64,000 bases of DNA from Gymnothorax reevesii. Taxonomy: Eukaryota > Chordata > Actinopteri > Anguilliformes > Muraenidae. The stretch covers positions 27,584,367-27,648,366 of the forward strand of contig CM056580.1 in NCBI GenBank assembly GCA_029721435.1. The letters run 5' to 3'. Each line of letters begins with the position of its first letter. The stretch's first letter is position 1. This document shows positions 12,702 to 28,018 of the stretch, piece after piece. The position numbers and the translations under genes were made by a program. Below the pieces are notes generated by a model. That model was given only the letters and a program-made list of their open reading frames with translations, searched no databases and was not told the DNA's origin.

Positions 12702-12995
12702 TCAAAACAGCAGGCATTCGTACGGAACTGGTCCACACTTTGTCACTATAATAACCTTCACTCCTCTGGGTAAGCGTGGTACTAGATCTTGGAGCATTGA
12801 TGGAAGGATTTGCTGCCTTTCCACCATAAGAGAATTAGTGAGGGCAGGCGCTGATATTGGCAGATGACTTTGGTTGAATTTGGTTTCCCAATGGATCCCA
12901 GTGGATATGGCTGAGGATGGGGATCTACTTGGGCCTTTTGACATCACTATTTGTATAAGGATTTCATATACCCCGGGCACTGTCGTGCTGAAACA
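12702..12995 (-). pseudogene. Tc1-like transposase C-terminal relic
   Basis: The minus-strand frame contains ALTNSLMVERQQILPSML followed by LVPRLPRGVKVII. These match the C-terminal signature of one Tc1-like family (a 'decide, act, arginine-rich PR' tail after the catalytic Glu). The plus strand just downstream (about 12977-13015, GTGCTGAAACAGG) resembles another part of the same kind of element. Order and spacing are disturbed, so this is a rearranged fragment with no function. Terminal repeats were not found. Confidence 0.65.
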
Positions 12996-13030
12996 GGCAA
13001 GGGACTTGTCCCAAATTTAGGCATTAGTGA

Positions 13031-13989
13031 ATCATCTGCAATGGAATTGTTTGCTGTGGGATACCAATTTATCTTTACTGAAACCAAGGGGCCTTACCCA
13101 AACCATGAGTAACAACCCCAAGGAATGTCAAGATAATTTTGGTCATTTTGTGTATTTGCCTATGAGATCTCTCATGACCCTGGATGTTTGGAGTCTACTC
13201 TTGAAATGTAATTGTCCCTGTATTTTGCCTTCGCTGTCTTTAATACATTTTAGATCTTTTACATCCTTCATCAGTGATAATTTTTGGTTGCTTTTGTAAA
13301 TAAAACCAGAATATCTACGAACTGTCTTTGTACCTCGGATATAGTTTTACCTGATTCTTCAAAACTTATGCAAAGTTCTCTGTAAATGCTCTACGCACTG
13401 TCTGTCACAAGGTCTGTCCATCTATGTTGTCTTGTGACTCAGGCAAGGGTGCTCTCATGCCACCTGATGCCAGAAGAGGTCACTAAAGGGCAGTATGTAA
13501 GAACTAAGCAGGTTTGGTCTTTTTTCTCTGAGAATGTCTCTTGAGTCTTATGGATCGCGATTCACCAAAAATTTTAAATGCTATGTCCGTAAACTCAATA
13601 AATTGGATTGCTTAAAGCAGACCAGTGAAGAATTTTAAACAGTCTTAGCAGCAATCCCTAGGTTAAAGAAGGGAGAAGCTTTCTATGGTTCATTTCTCAT
13701 ACCATACATTATACTGCAGGAGTGTTTGACAGACTTGGATTGTTTAAATGAAGAGCGCTTTCCAGTAATATGCCAGCACCGTCAAACCGCGATAACCAGG
13801 ACCTGAATGGGCACCCGTAAACAGTTAAGATTAAAGAAAATAGGAATATTGAGACATCAATGTAATCAAAAGAAATGAATAAAACAAAATGTAAGTCATA
13901 ACCCATACGTGCATTCAGTGATACAATTACAAATGTACGGTATTTACAGAGCAAATAAAAAAACTTACAGTTCATGTATTTACCATTGA
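13031..13989. other. Unassigned intronic DNA
   Basis: No supported gene. The stretch around 13725-13810 (GTTTGACAG and CAAACCGCGATAAC) could be the end of the Tigger-like relic that follows, but no matching opposite end was found. Confidence 0.3.
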
Positions 13990-14830
13990 GGGTTGAAATG
14001 TTGATGCATACTAGTTTTCTTCAAAGACGAAAGACTTGATCGCATAGCGAAGTCCATCATGCGTCAAAGCTGCTTGATTTGAGCGGGGTCAGTTTTGTTC
14101 TAGCTTTCCATCCTGGACAAGCAGTTTTTGAAAGATTCCACTGCTTCTGAACAGGATACTTGTTTCTCATCCGGGCTTTCGTCATCCTCGTCACTACTTT
14201 AACTATCAGTAGAATGCCCGAGAGCTGTAGCTAAAATCTGTTCATCATACATTTGCATTATAATATGGCAGCCTTGGAACTGGCCCAGTCTCAGGTGCTC
14301 TTTATTGAAATCCCATAAGTGTTGGAGCAGTATGTGCCTTGGAAACGATGTGGTCCAGCTATCAGCAGGCTTTCTTTATGACGAAACAGGTGAAGTCCTC
14401 TGGTGCAAAATGCCTACCTCAAATACTTGAGTGAGCAGAACCAAACCACCAGTTCACCCGCTGCATCCTAACAAAGTTGTCCCACTCCTTTTTTTATTTT
14501 GAAATGGCAAGCCGGGGCACCCCAGTGGCACATTGGTCTAAGCGCACCAACCACAAAAGGCTGAGTCCTTCACGCAGTGGCCCTGGTTTGATTCCGGCTC
14601 GGGCCTGTTTGTCGCATTTCATCCCAATTCTTGTCCCACCTTTCATGTCTTTCTTCACTGAGTACGGTCCAATAAAGGGCAACACCCCCAAAAAATCTTA
14701 AATAGAAATGGCAGGCCAACTTTGCTTCGATACATTGCTGTAGCTAGTTTTACAACACCCAAATAGCACATGCCACTTAGCCGCGTTCAAATATGGCCAA
14801 ATTGCACCTTCTTGGCAAAGGGTAAAGAAT
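13990..14830 (-). pseudogene. Pogo/Tigger-like transposase relic, split by a SINE
   Basis: The minus strand encodes a degenerate tail with an acidic block SSDEDDESPDEKQ (about 14165-14205), then SEAVESFKNCLSRME and a basic end MMDFAMRSSLSSLKK (about 14020-14060). Acidic block, short helix and basic tail are the layout of the C-terminus in pogo/Tigger/jerky transposases. Upstream parts (14206-14500 and 14718-14830) contain scattered coding-like words with stops. A SINE at 14514-14704 interrupts it. The DNA-binding and catalytic regions cannot be recognised, so the assignment is by layout and moderate. Confidence 0.45.
14514..14704 (+). mobile_element. tRNA-derived SINE with L2-like tail, 191 bp
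   Basis: The head carries an A box TGGCACATTGG and a B box GGTTTGATTCC at tRNA spacing, marking a polymerase III promoter. The short tail ends with AATAAAGGGCAACACCCCCAA, close to tails of fish SINEs that borrow an L2-type LINE 3' end. A 13-bp duplication flanks it: GAAATGGCAAGCC at 14501-14513 and GAAATGGCAGGCC at 14705-14717, with one mismatch. It inserted into the Tigger-like relic. Confidence 0.88.
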
Positions 14831-16862
14831 AATAAAACATTTAGTTTAGGGAAAAGCAAGAAGTAACATCCAGATAAGAATATGGGTTCTGTTGAAAACT
14901 GATTTTTCTTTGTTTTTAACAGTTTTTGTCACTTGGCACAGTTGGAGAATCCAGAAGCATTTATAGAGGAAAGAATAATCAGGCACTTGACAAAAATATA
15001 CAGTATTTTGTGTGTCATGAAGGCGCTACTTTTATCATAGGCTCAGGATTTCAGGCTCTTTATCATTGAAACCTTCAGTGGGGTAGCACAGCTATTCCTC
15101 TGACAGGTTTAATCCATACAATACGTAGTCCGAATTTTTGCCAAAGGAGGCAAATATGATTATTTTGGTCATGCAAAATAAGTTAAGTAAACAGTTCAGA
15201 GTTTTGTTTGACATACTACTAATGAGAAAAGACTGCTTTTGGAGTATTGGTTATCCACAAGCTTGCAGAGAACATTGACGGGTAAAAAAAGAGAACATTT
15301 AGTGGGGAGCACAAAGTGTTCTTCCCACCAGGGGTAGGGTGTGGAGCCTCCATATTAGCTACATTAGAGTTGCCTGTTGTCAGTGAGCAATGTTTCTTTC
15401 ACTTGGCACCTGTTTTGTTGTTGAACTGTGTGGGCTGTGGAACATGTGCACTCGCACTTTTAGTGAGTCGACCTACAGCAGAGAAATGCTTGGTTCAGCA
15501 TCAGTGCTGCTGGCATTGGAGGGACTGGAGAGGGAAGGCTGGCAGTTTTATACTGGGGTGAAATAGGGTGATGACCGAGAAAATAATTAAGAAAGAGACC
15601 CTTGCTGTGTCTGTTTTTCATTCATGTTTATGGATGTCTTGATCTTAATCTTTCCTTGCACAAATTCAATCCCACTGCTGATATGTTTTTGTTTTACTGA
15701 AGAAATGTTTTATTGAAAATGGAGCCATGTTGTTGAGTTCTCCCAAGGATTCGTCAACAGAATTTGATGTATAGACTACTCTACAATTAGTTTGATTCTC
15801 ATAAAGGGAGGCACAGATCTGTTACACAGCAGTTGTTTATTCATTTATTTTTGGTTTAGTTTGCTTTTTGTATTGACGCCAAATCAATGGGGAAAAAAAG
15901 CATTATAGCCCACAGTTCTAGTAATTGAAATTCTTGAATAGTGAGAAAATAGCATTCGTCCATCTATCTAGCTGGCATAGGTCTGTAATTGCCTTTGTCT
16001 TTGTATGGGAAAACCAATACTACCCACTTATTGCAAGCTAGCTAAATAAGGATAGCCTCAATGCAATTAATTAAAAATGGCGTCTACTTCTTAGAAACCT
16101 TTGTGCAAGGCTTGTATGTGATGCAGATGAGGATTGTTGATGTGTTCATTTTGTGCTGTGGAAAACTCAAACTTGCATCTTATTTTTTCAATAGTATTAG
16201 GATGTGTAGCACTTAAAAATAGGGTACAAAATGGGTTTTCTGTAGGGGACGTGTGCTCGATGCTCATCTAGATTGTGTCAAACGGTACTTGCGCTCACCT
16301 TCGGACGTCTCGGACCCCTCATCTCATGACCAGTTTGTGTAGCTGTCCAGAATCTGTCGTGTTGGATGTGGCGCTCTTGAGCTACTGTACTAACTAGGCA
16401 TTCATGGCTGCCCTTAGTGGGGTCGGTCAGCGACAGGGCCTGTTTTCCATTCTCAGATAAACAGCTGACCAATTGTTCACCGGCGAAAGTGCTGGTAGCG
16501 CGCCACCTCTTGTCAGCTGAGACCTGCCCGTAACGTGGCAATGGCTCTTTTTCTGTCTCCTGTGTTTTAAGTCGTTCCATTTTCATGCTGTAGCAATTTA
16601 GCCTTTTACATTTTTTTGGTTGGCTTTATGTCATCTATTGACCACACCCAAAAGAACAAGTCAAGCTGTAAACATCAAAAATAACTCAATGTTTGTTATT
16701 ACTGAAGCGCTCGGCGCGTCCACGTGTGGCAGGTCGGGAGCACAATACCTCACACTTTTCTTTATTTCCACGTGTAAATCACCAGAAAAGCAATTAAAGC
16801 CAAGTGATTCTTCAATTTGTGACAAATACAGTGCAGACTTCATCGGTGCGTATTTAATGGAG
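14831..16862. other. Unassigned intronic DNA
   Basis: No supported exon. Two moderately GC-rich patches (15300-15560 and 16270-16590) carry short open frames without domains or good splice sites. Confidence 0.35.
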
Positions 16863-22149
<5,287 letters not shown>

Positions 22150-22912
22150 GTGTGACCTTGACCTCTGACCTGCTGACCTTCCAAACATAATCAGTTCTGC
22201 TACCCTCTCAGGGGAATTCTACTGTCCAATTTGGTCAAAATCCATCCACTTTTTCAGAACACATTGCAGATGCAAAATATGTGTAAAAAAAAATTAATGC
22301 TTGTGTGGCAGGTGCGCAATTAATGTAGAAAATTGATTTTTTTTTTTAAATTGGGCATTCATACTTACAAACTGAGTTCCGATGGAACTGGACAGAAAAA
22401 AAGTAAATGAGGGAAAATTCTGGAAATTTTAATGTTCCAAGGTCAGTTTGACATATTCCCTGACCTTTTTTGATGGGAAGCGGCAATGAAGAAGCAGACC
22501 AATGTTCTTCCCCATTGAGCTGAATCTACACCCGTTGTTCTTTTCAAGGTGCTCAGTCTAGTGGCTGCTCATTGCCCGGCTGGGCCTGTGGGCACTCTTC
22601 TCAGGCAAAGGGATGGGGATTTCTCATAGAGGTCACATCTGGCATAAAGATAAGACAGCACTCCACAATGAACTAGAGCTGGACTCACGAGAGCCCATAC
22701 CTCAGCCAGCATAGCTGGATTTGAACTTTGGCCAAAATCTCAGCTGTAGTTTGGCTTAGATGTGGCAACATTTTATCACTTATTCCACTTGTGCTACTGT
22801 AACATCATGCAAAGTTAAAATCTATGCAGCCATTTTTGAGATCCTGCTAAAAGACAGACAAACAAATAAACAAACAAATGGGGGCAAAAACATAACCTCC
22901 TGGCGGAGGTAA
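22150..22912 (+). repeat. Interspersed repeat, probable non-LTR-derived 3' fragments
   Basis: The part at 22150-22290 has repeated GACCT/TGACC words (CCTTGACCTCTGACC), and 22790-22912 ends GACAGACAAACAAATAAAC followed by AACCTCCTGGCGGAGGTAA. I know similar tails from dispersed fish repeats. The hairpin CCTCCTGGCGGAGG near 22898-22911 is typical of their 3' ends. The middle is unassigned. Confidence 0.45.
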
Positions 22913-22914
22913 AA

Positions 22915-23073
22915 ATTTCACTAACAATCAAACACGGTGGTTGTGGTGTAATAGTCTGGGGCTGCTTTGCTGCTTCAAGACCTGGGCCGCTTTCCATAAT
23001 TGATGGAACCATGAATTCTGCCCCCTACCAGAGAATCCTGAAGTACTATGTCCAGTCATCAGTTTGTGACTTT
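22915..23073 (+). pseudogene. Tc1-like transposase relic, first half
   Basis: An open stretch reads TIKHGGCGVIVWGCFAASRP and, a little later, IIDGTMN and YQRILKYYVQSSVCD. This is the conserved Tc1 block between the first and second catalytic Asp (usually near KHGGGSVMVWGCF). It stops abruptly at 23073, where a Harbinger-like terminus begins. The matching second half resumes in frame at 26272. Confidence 0.85.
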
Positions 23074-23504
23074 GGGCTCTAATTTCTTGGCGCAGCGCAG
23101 GGTGGCGTGGCCCACGCAGTGGTAATTTCGTCCGGCGCAGCCCGCGCAGTGGTAATTTTATGAGGTGCAACTCCGTGCGCAGCCTTTGGTACATAAACGT
23201 GCACCGAGATGGGTGTGGCGGCGTAGTAGGGGGAGGTGTCACATATTCATCAAGACGCAGCAACAATTTCGTAGAAAAAGTCTCCGCTGAAATTGTCCAG
23301 AAAGCTTGCCAGCTCCAACCTGGTTTACTTTCTGTGCAGTGGTAATTTGGCTGACCGCGGGCAGTGCGCACACGTCACCGAAACCTCACAGGCAGGTTTC
23401 CAGAATGTCAGGCACATTTCAGTGCCATAAATAATGACAGCAAGCACTATTTAATGTAACTACCTGAATCAGGACATAAATTATAGTATCTATATCGATT
23501 GTCC

Positions 23505-24104
23505 TGATGTCAGATGCCAACAACTAAAAGACAGCACATGAGATTTCTAGGGATGGCTGGCTACTACAGAAAATTCTGTAAAAATTTCTCTATCATCTCT
23601 GAACCTTTGACAAATTTACTGAAGAAAAATGCAAAATTTGTTTGGGATGAAAAATGTCAAAATTCATTTGACCAGCTGAAAGCTATTCTCAAAAATGCAC
23701 CAGTTCTCTTATCTCCCAATTTCAAAAAGGAGTTCAAGTTGGCAGTTGATGCCAGTGACATTGGTGCAGGTGCAGTTTTACTGCAAGAAGACACTGATGG
23801 AGTAGATCATCCTGTTTGTTACTTTTCCAAAAAGTTTGATAAACATCAGAAAAACTACTCAACAATTGAAAAAGAATGTTTGGCACTTGTTTTGGCTTTA
23901 CAACATTTTGAAGTCTATTTGACTTGTTCAGCTACTTCCATCAAGGTCTTCAGTGATCACAATCCCCTCACATTCTTGCACAAGATCAAAAACAAGAATC
24001 AAAGATTACTGAGATGGAGTTTACTTTTGCAAGAGTATGATTTGGACATTTCTCACATCAGGGGAAAAGATAATGTAATCCCAGATACACTTTCACGCAT
24101 GTAA
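23505..24104 (+). pseudogene. Ty3/gypsy pol fragment: RT end and RNase H
   Basis: The 196-codon open frame (from 23514) covers the last part of a gypsy reverse transcriptase and its RNase H. FLGMAGYYRKF near the start is the RT thumb/connection signature. The RNase H has acidic sites in LAVDASDIGAGAVL (about residues 77-90), the glutamate of STIEKECLALVLAL (about 115-128) and the Asp of VFSDHNPL, and the frame closes with DNVIPDTLSRM. Gag, protease, the RT catalytic palm (YVDD-type) and integrase are absent. The element is 5'-truncated near 23505 and lacks about 1 kb of integrase before its 3' LTR. It is a remnant, although this frame has no stop, so the loss may be fairly recent. Confidence 0.92.
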
Positions 24105-24546
24105 TTTTATTTCTTTTCGTGATTGTGAAAAACGTAATTTTACTTTTCTATCTGATTGTGAGACTTACACTGTTTGTTATGTATATGATTGTTATCATGA
24201 TCAATAATGCGTTTGTGTAAAGTTCAAGATTGTTCTGATTATAAATCTGTGTTAATTTTAACAAAAGAAAGCTTTTAGCAAACCTTTCCTTTCTTAAAGA
24301 GGGGAGGTGTTATGTATGATAATTTTGTACAGCATTATATTCCATTTGTAAATGAAGTTTGTTACATGCTGTTTTGCTGCCTTGCTGGTCAGCTATATTT
24401 ATTTTGTTCATTGGCACCATCTGGTGGCGTGTTTGTAAAATCATTAAGAAAAGTCTAGTAATTTCTCAAAAGCTTCTGGCACTTTCCTGCTTGGAGGGGG
24501 CGGGATTTCCCTAGAATCCTGTGGATCTTTCTGGAAGGTTGCTAGA

Positions 24547-24557
24547 CTATAAAAAGG
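24547..24557 (+). promoter_or_regulatory. TATA box of the gypsy LTR
   Basis: The motif CTATAAAAAGG lies about 240 bp into the LTR, where U3 promoters place it. Transcripts would start about 25-30 bp downstream. Confidence 0.75.
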
Positions 24558-24711
24558 CTGTGATTTTAAGCACAGCAGAGACTGACAACAAAGAGAGCAG
24601 ACAGCAGAAGAGAGCAGACCAGAGTTTTGTTTTGGCAACAGTTAAATAGTGGCAGTGTTATTAGAGAATTTAAATAGTGGATATTTTTTTGTACAACTTT
24701 TTTTTGTAAAG

Positions 24712-24717
24712 AATAAA
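24712..24717 (+). terminator. Polyadenylation signal of the gypsy LTR
   Basis: AATAAA followed by a T/GT-rich stretch before the LTR end. It would end the R region. Confidence 0.7.
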
Positions 24718-24820
24718 TTTGTTTTAGTTGTACTTTCTGGTTTTCTTTGTTGTGATTTTTTTAAGTCATAACAATATATATATGTATATATTTATAAAAT
24801 CCTTGTGTTCTATGCTCAGT

Positions 24821-25450
24821 AAAGCCGCTTGCACACTGGACGTGAAAATAATTTTTCGCACGACAGATTGCTTTGCTGCGTTGAAAGCAGTGTCTACGTG
24901 TCGAAAGTCGGACAGGGTTTTTATATATCTCCGTGTCCGACAGTCAGATGGTTTCAATATAACTTCGTGTCCAACAGTCGATTGGTTTTTAATTTCTTAA
25001 AATCTACTGAATCTTTTAGATATTAAATGTGAATGTTTTGATACGAGGGCTCAGTTCTTGAAGATGAGTACCGAGAATTTCAATCAATATTTCTGTTTAA
25101 GCTCTGCTCAATAAAGTGAGTCGACATTGGCGCGGGACAATGTACAATGCCTCCGAGTCTGACAGCCAAAAAAAAAAATGAAAAAAAGAGGACAATTAGA
25201 AGAGATTGACAATGAAATAAAGAATAAAAAGAAACATTAACAAAAAACAGAACATCCATTGAACACTGCAATTTATTTATTTGCGGGCCATCTTTTTTGG
25301 ATGTTCTGTTTGTTGGTAGCTATATATTTTTATTCTTTATTTCGTTATAAATCTGTTCTCATATCAATACTTTTACTTTTTGCTGGCTGCCGGACATGGA
25401 GTATTTTGCATTTTGCGTCGGACAGTCTTGATCGTGCATGCGATATTTAA
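24821..25450. mobile_element. Palindromic element with repeated GTCCGACAG words
   Basis: The word GTCCGACAGTC and close variants recur in both orientations: about 24912 and 25416 (GTCGGACAG), 24935 (GTCCGACAGTC), 24970 (GTCCAACAGTC), 25156 (GTCTGACAG). The centre is an imperfect palindrome with arms at 25214-25258 and 25298-25343 around a 39-bp spacer. The left border (GCTTGCACACTGGACGTG) looks like a transposon terminus, but its partner was not found. No protein is encoded. A non-autonomous DNA transposon is inferred. It lies in the interior of the Harbinger-like element. Confidence 0.4.
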
Positions 25451-26271
25451 TTCACAATGTCAAAGGTCATGGAATAGATTTGGTCACTGACTACAAGCAC
25501 TATTTTATCTCTGATGTGGAAATAAAGCGGGAATCTGTTCGATCCATCTGACTAATTTTCAAAAGAGAGACCGAGCAAAGACTCGTCTATCTTCAACGGA
25601 AGAAAATAGACGAATAAACAGATGCGTCTCTTAGCATCTTTGCATTGACTTTGACTGAGTTAAAATCACAGATTGAAAATAAATGTGTATTGAATCTTGC
25701 ATTGTTGTCCATGCATGTTAATCCCAAAATTTTAAGCAGCAACAGGATATAACAATAGGGAAATGCTATCCATCGTTTCTCTTCCCAATGTTGCTGGCAG
25801 AAGAAATAAATGAGCAACCGACATTTTTCATTCCAACTTAATAAGTTTGAATGATCGGATTTAGTTTCGTTTTGAAATTCCATTCAAGTTCGCTAATGGT
25901 AATAAATCGCGAATGCCCTAGCTAGCCAGCTAACTCATATTCGTAATGCTTAAGAGCAGTGCAGAAAACATGCCTTTGAAGCAGCGAAATAAAATGCAAC
26001 ATCAACGCATCATGCAGATACAGGACAGAGGCTTCTATATTCCAGCACATTAAAGGTGAGGAGAGGAGCTCATTTGATTGGTGAAGATTTGACTCGGCTG
26101 TGTTATACCGAAACATGCCTTCTTTGCTACTTGCGCAGGAAGGTGGGACAGAGGAGTACTTGCGCCAGGCTACGCCGGGCACGAAATTGCAACATACGCC
26201 TAGACACACCCCGTTGGCGCGGCGCACCCCCCATTTGCCGCGCCTGCGCCTGGTCTACGAATTTAGAGCCC

Positions 26272-26590
26272 CTAAAGTTAAAGTGCATTTGGGTTCTGCA
26301 GCTGGACAACAATCTTAAACACCCAAGCAAAAACACCATTGACTAGCTTAAAAGAGAAAAAAAAATAATGGTTTTGGAGTGACCTTGCCAAATTCTTAGC
26401 AAATCAGATTGCAATGTTGTCACTTGATTTATAACAGGCCAGTCATGCTCAGAAACCCCTAAGCGTGGCAGAATTAAAACAATTCTGCAAAGAGGAGTGA
26501 GCAAAAATTCTCTCATAGCGATGCTCAAGAGCCATCTCCAGCAAACATTCGATTAAAGTTGTCGCTGCCAAAGGTGACACAATGAGTTAT
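26272..26590 (+). pseudogene. Tc1-like transposase relic, second half
   Basis: The frame resumes as KLKCIWVLQLDNNLKHPSKN, carrying the second catalytic Asp in LDN (Tc1 normally QQDN.PKHTSK). It continues with AELKQFCKEE, AKILS and KVVAAKGDTMSY, the usual C-terminal helix and end. The block holding the catalytic Glu (SPDLNPIEHLW) is missing or scrambled near 26420, and stops occur. It is directly co-linear with the half at 22915-23073. Confidence 0.85.
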
Positions 26591-27030
26591 AAGATTTAGA
26601 TCATTTATAAAATTTTTTTTCACATGGTTAGTATAGATCTTAAATTAATGAAATTAATCACCTTAAATTAATGAAATGATTATATTAAAGCGCATTTTCT
26701 GTTTGTATGTGTCTTTCTTAAATTAAAAATTGGTTGGATGATCTGAAAAATTAAATATGACTAATACACAGATATCGAAGATGTGAGGGAGAATACATAT
26801 GCACAAAGCTGGGGATTTGATTTACACGACATTGTTAATATTGCGGATCTGATTAAAAATCGAGACTAATTCAATAATGTAATTTCAATCCTTGTGTTTA
26901 ACCTCTTGCTGCTTCTTTGCATATTTTAAATAACAGTGACCAGATTCCCACTCATTTGACTTTTAAAAGTCTGGAACTTGCACTGCAACTTCAAATTTAC
27001 ACGTTTACTTTAAAGCAAGGGCCCCAACTA

Positions 27031-28018
27031 ATGCAAGGCTGACACTTGCATGACTTTTGGCCACGATTTTGTCGTGGCAAGTCGTGCCATTTTGGGGCAC
27101 AAACTGGGAGGCTCCCGCAATGTTCACGGCTAGTTCACGCATAGTTCACAACGAGTTCACGAATAGTTCACGAATGCATGCCCATCAGTGTCCACATTGA
27201 CACGAACTGGCACAACGAGTTCACGCATAGGTTGCGCATAGTTTGCGCATATTTTACGCACTTCCCGCATTGGCACGACGAGTTTGCGCAATTCGGGCGA
27301 TGTCGTGCCGACTTGGGCACGCCATATAAAAAGGGGGCGTCCCCAACCCCTGGTCATTTTTGGATTGGCTGTGGAAAGAGACAACATGCTGAATTCCAGA
27401 GACACAATCATTGCAGAGAAGAGAAGATGCCAATACCTGGCATATTGTCTCTGTGATATAAGTTGTCTTTTCGCTGGCGATCTCTGGAATGGCGAGCAGT
27501 GTCCAGGAAGTCCTCTATATACCCCCGCACAGACGCGAGCTCCACTGTCGCGCAGTAGTCGTGAACTGCTCGTGCCATGCGCAAACTGTTCGTGAAGTGC
27601 GTAACCTAGTCGTGAACTGCTCGTGCCATCAATGCGTGAAGTACATGTGACCGTGTCAGTGGGAAGGCACAGCCACGCTGCGACGCGCACCAATTCGTGA
27701 ACATGTCGTGAACTACTCGTGAACTCGACGTGAGCTGTTCGTGACAGTCGTGGCATGGCGCGCACTGGCACACACTGGCACGCATCCTCCCGCACCGTCT
27801 CGACGAGTTCACGAACAGTTTGCGCATAGTTCACGACCCCGTCATGAAATTTTGTCGTGACCAAAATTTTGAACATTTCAAAATTCTCGTCCCGACATGG
27901 CACGCGGTCACGACGGGTTTACGCACACTTCACGCCAGTTTACGACTAGTTTGCGCACTGGCACGACTCGAGTCGTGCCAATGCGTGCCACAGAATCGTG
28001 CAAGTGTCAGCCTTGCAT
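27031..28018. mobile_element. 988-bp element with inverted ends and CpG-word arrays
   Basis: The ends match in inverted orientation for about 24 bp (ATGCAAGGCTGACACTTGCA on both sides), with further matches (GGCACGA, GTCGTGCCA). Inside, GTTCACG occurs 7 times and its complement CGTGAAC 5 times, plus many one-base variants. The middle is near-palindromic: ATGCCA-5-TGGCAT at about 27427-27443, ATTCCAGAGA/TCTCTGGAAT further out, and TATA-like tracts on both flanks (ATATAAAAAGG near 27325, TATATAC near 27515). CpG is dense. The 248-aa minus frame is a by-product of stop-poor words. No target duplication was seen. A non-autonomous DNA transposon is inferred; the family is unknown to me. Confidence 0.7.

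Larger units (their letters stand above)
24308..24773 (+). mobile_element. 3' LTR of the gypsy element, 466 bp
   Basis: It starts TGTTATG and ends CATAACA, a perfect 7-bp inverted terminal pair. A purine-rich tract AAAGAGGGGAGG (24296-24307) touches the start, as a polypurine tract should. Within lie a TATA box and a polyadenylation signal in the right order. No 5' LTR is present in the window. Confidence 0.93.
23074..26271. mobile_element. Harbinger-like element, decayed, with nested insertions
   Basis: The left end begins GGGCTCTAATTTC and the right end, reverse complemented, GGGCTCTAAATTC; both continue into GC-rich sequence with shared words (GGCGCAG, GGGTGTG, AATTTCGT). Removing this segment rejoins the two halves of a Tc1 reading frame. 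The bases just outside, TTT on the left and CTA on the right, are each one change from TTA, the 3-bp target typical of PIF/Harbinger. The motif GCAGTGGTAATTT occurs three times in the left arm (23116, 23146 and 23336). No Harbinger transposase is recognisable. The gypsy fragment and a palindromic element lie within. Confidence 0.65.

Noticed and set aside
27157..27903. 248-codon minus-strand open frame
   Set aside because: It lies entirely in the word-repeat element; the repeated GTTCACG/CGTGAAC words are free of stops in this frame, giving Ser-Ser-Arg repeats and no domain. It is a composition artefact.
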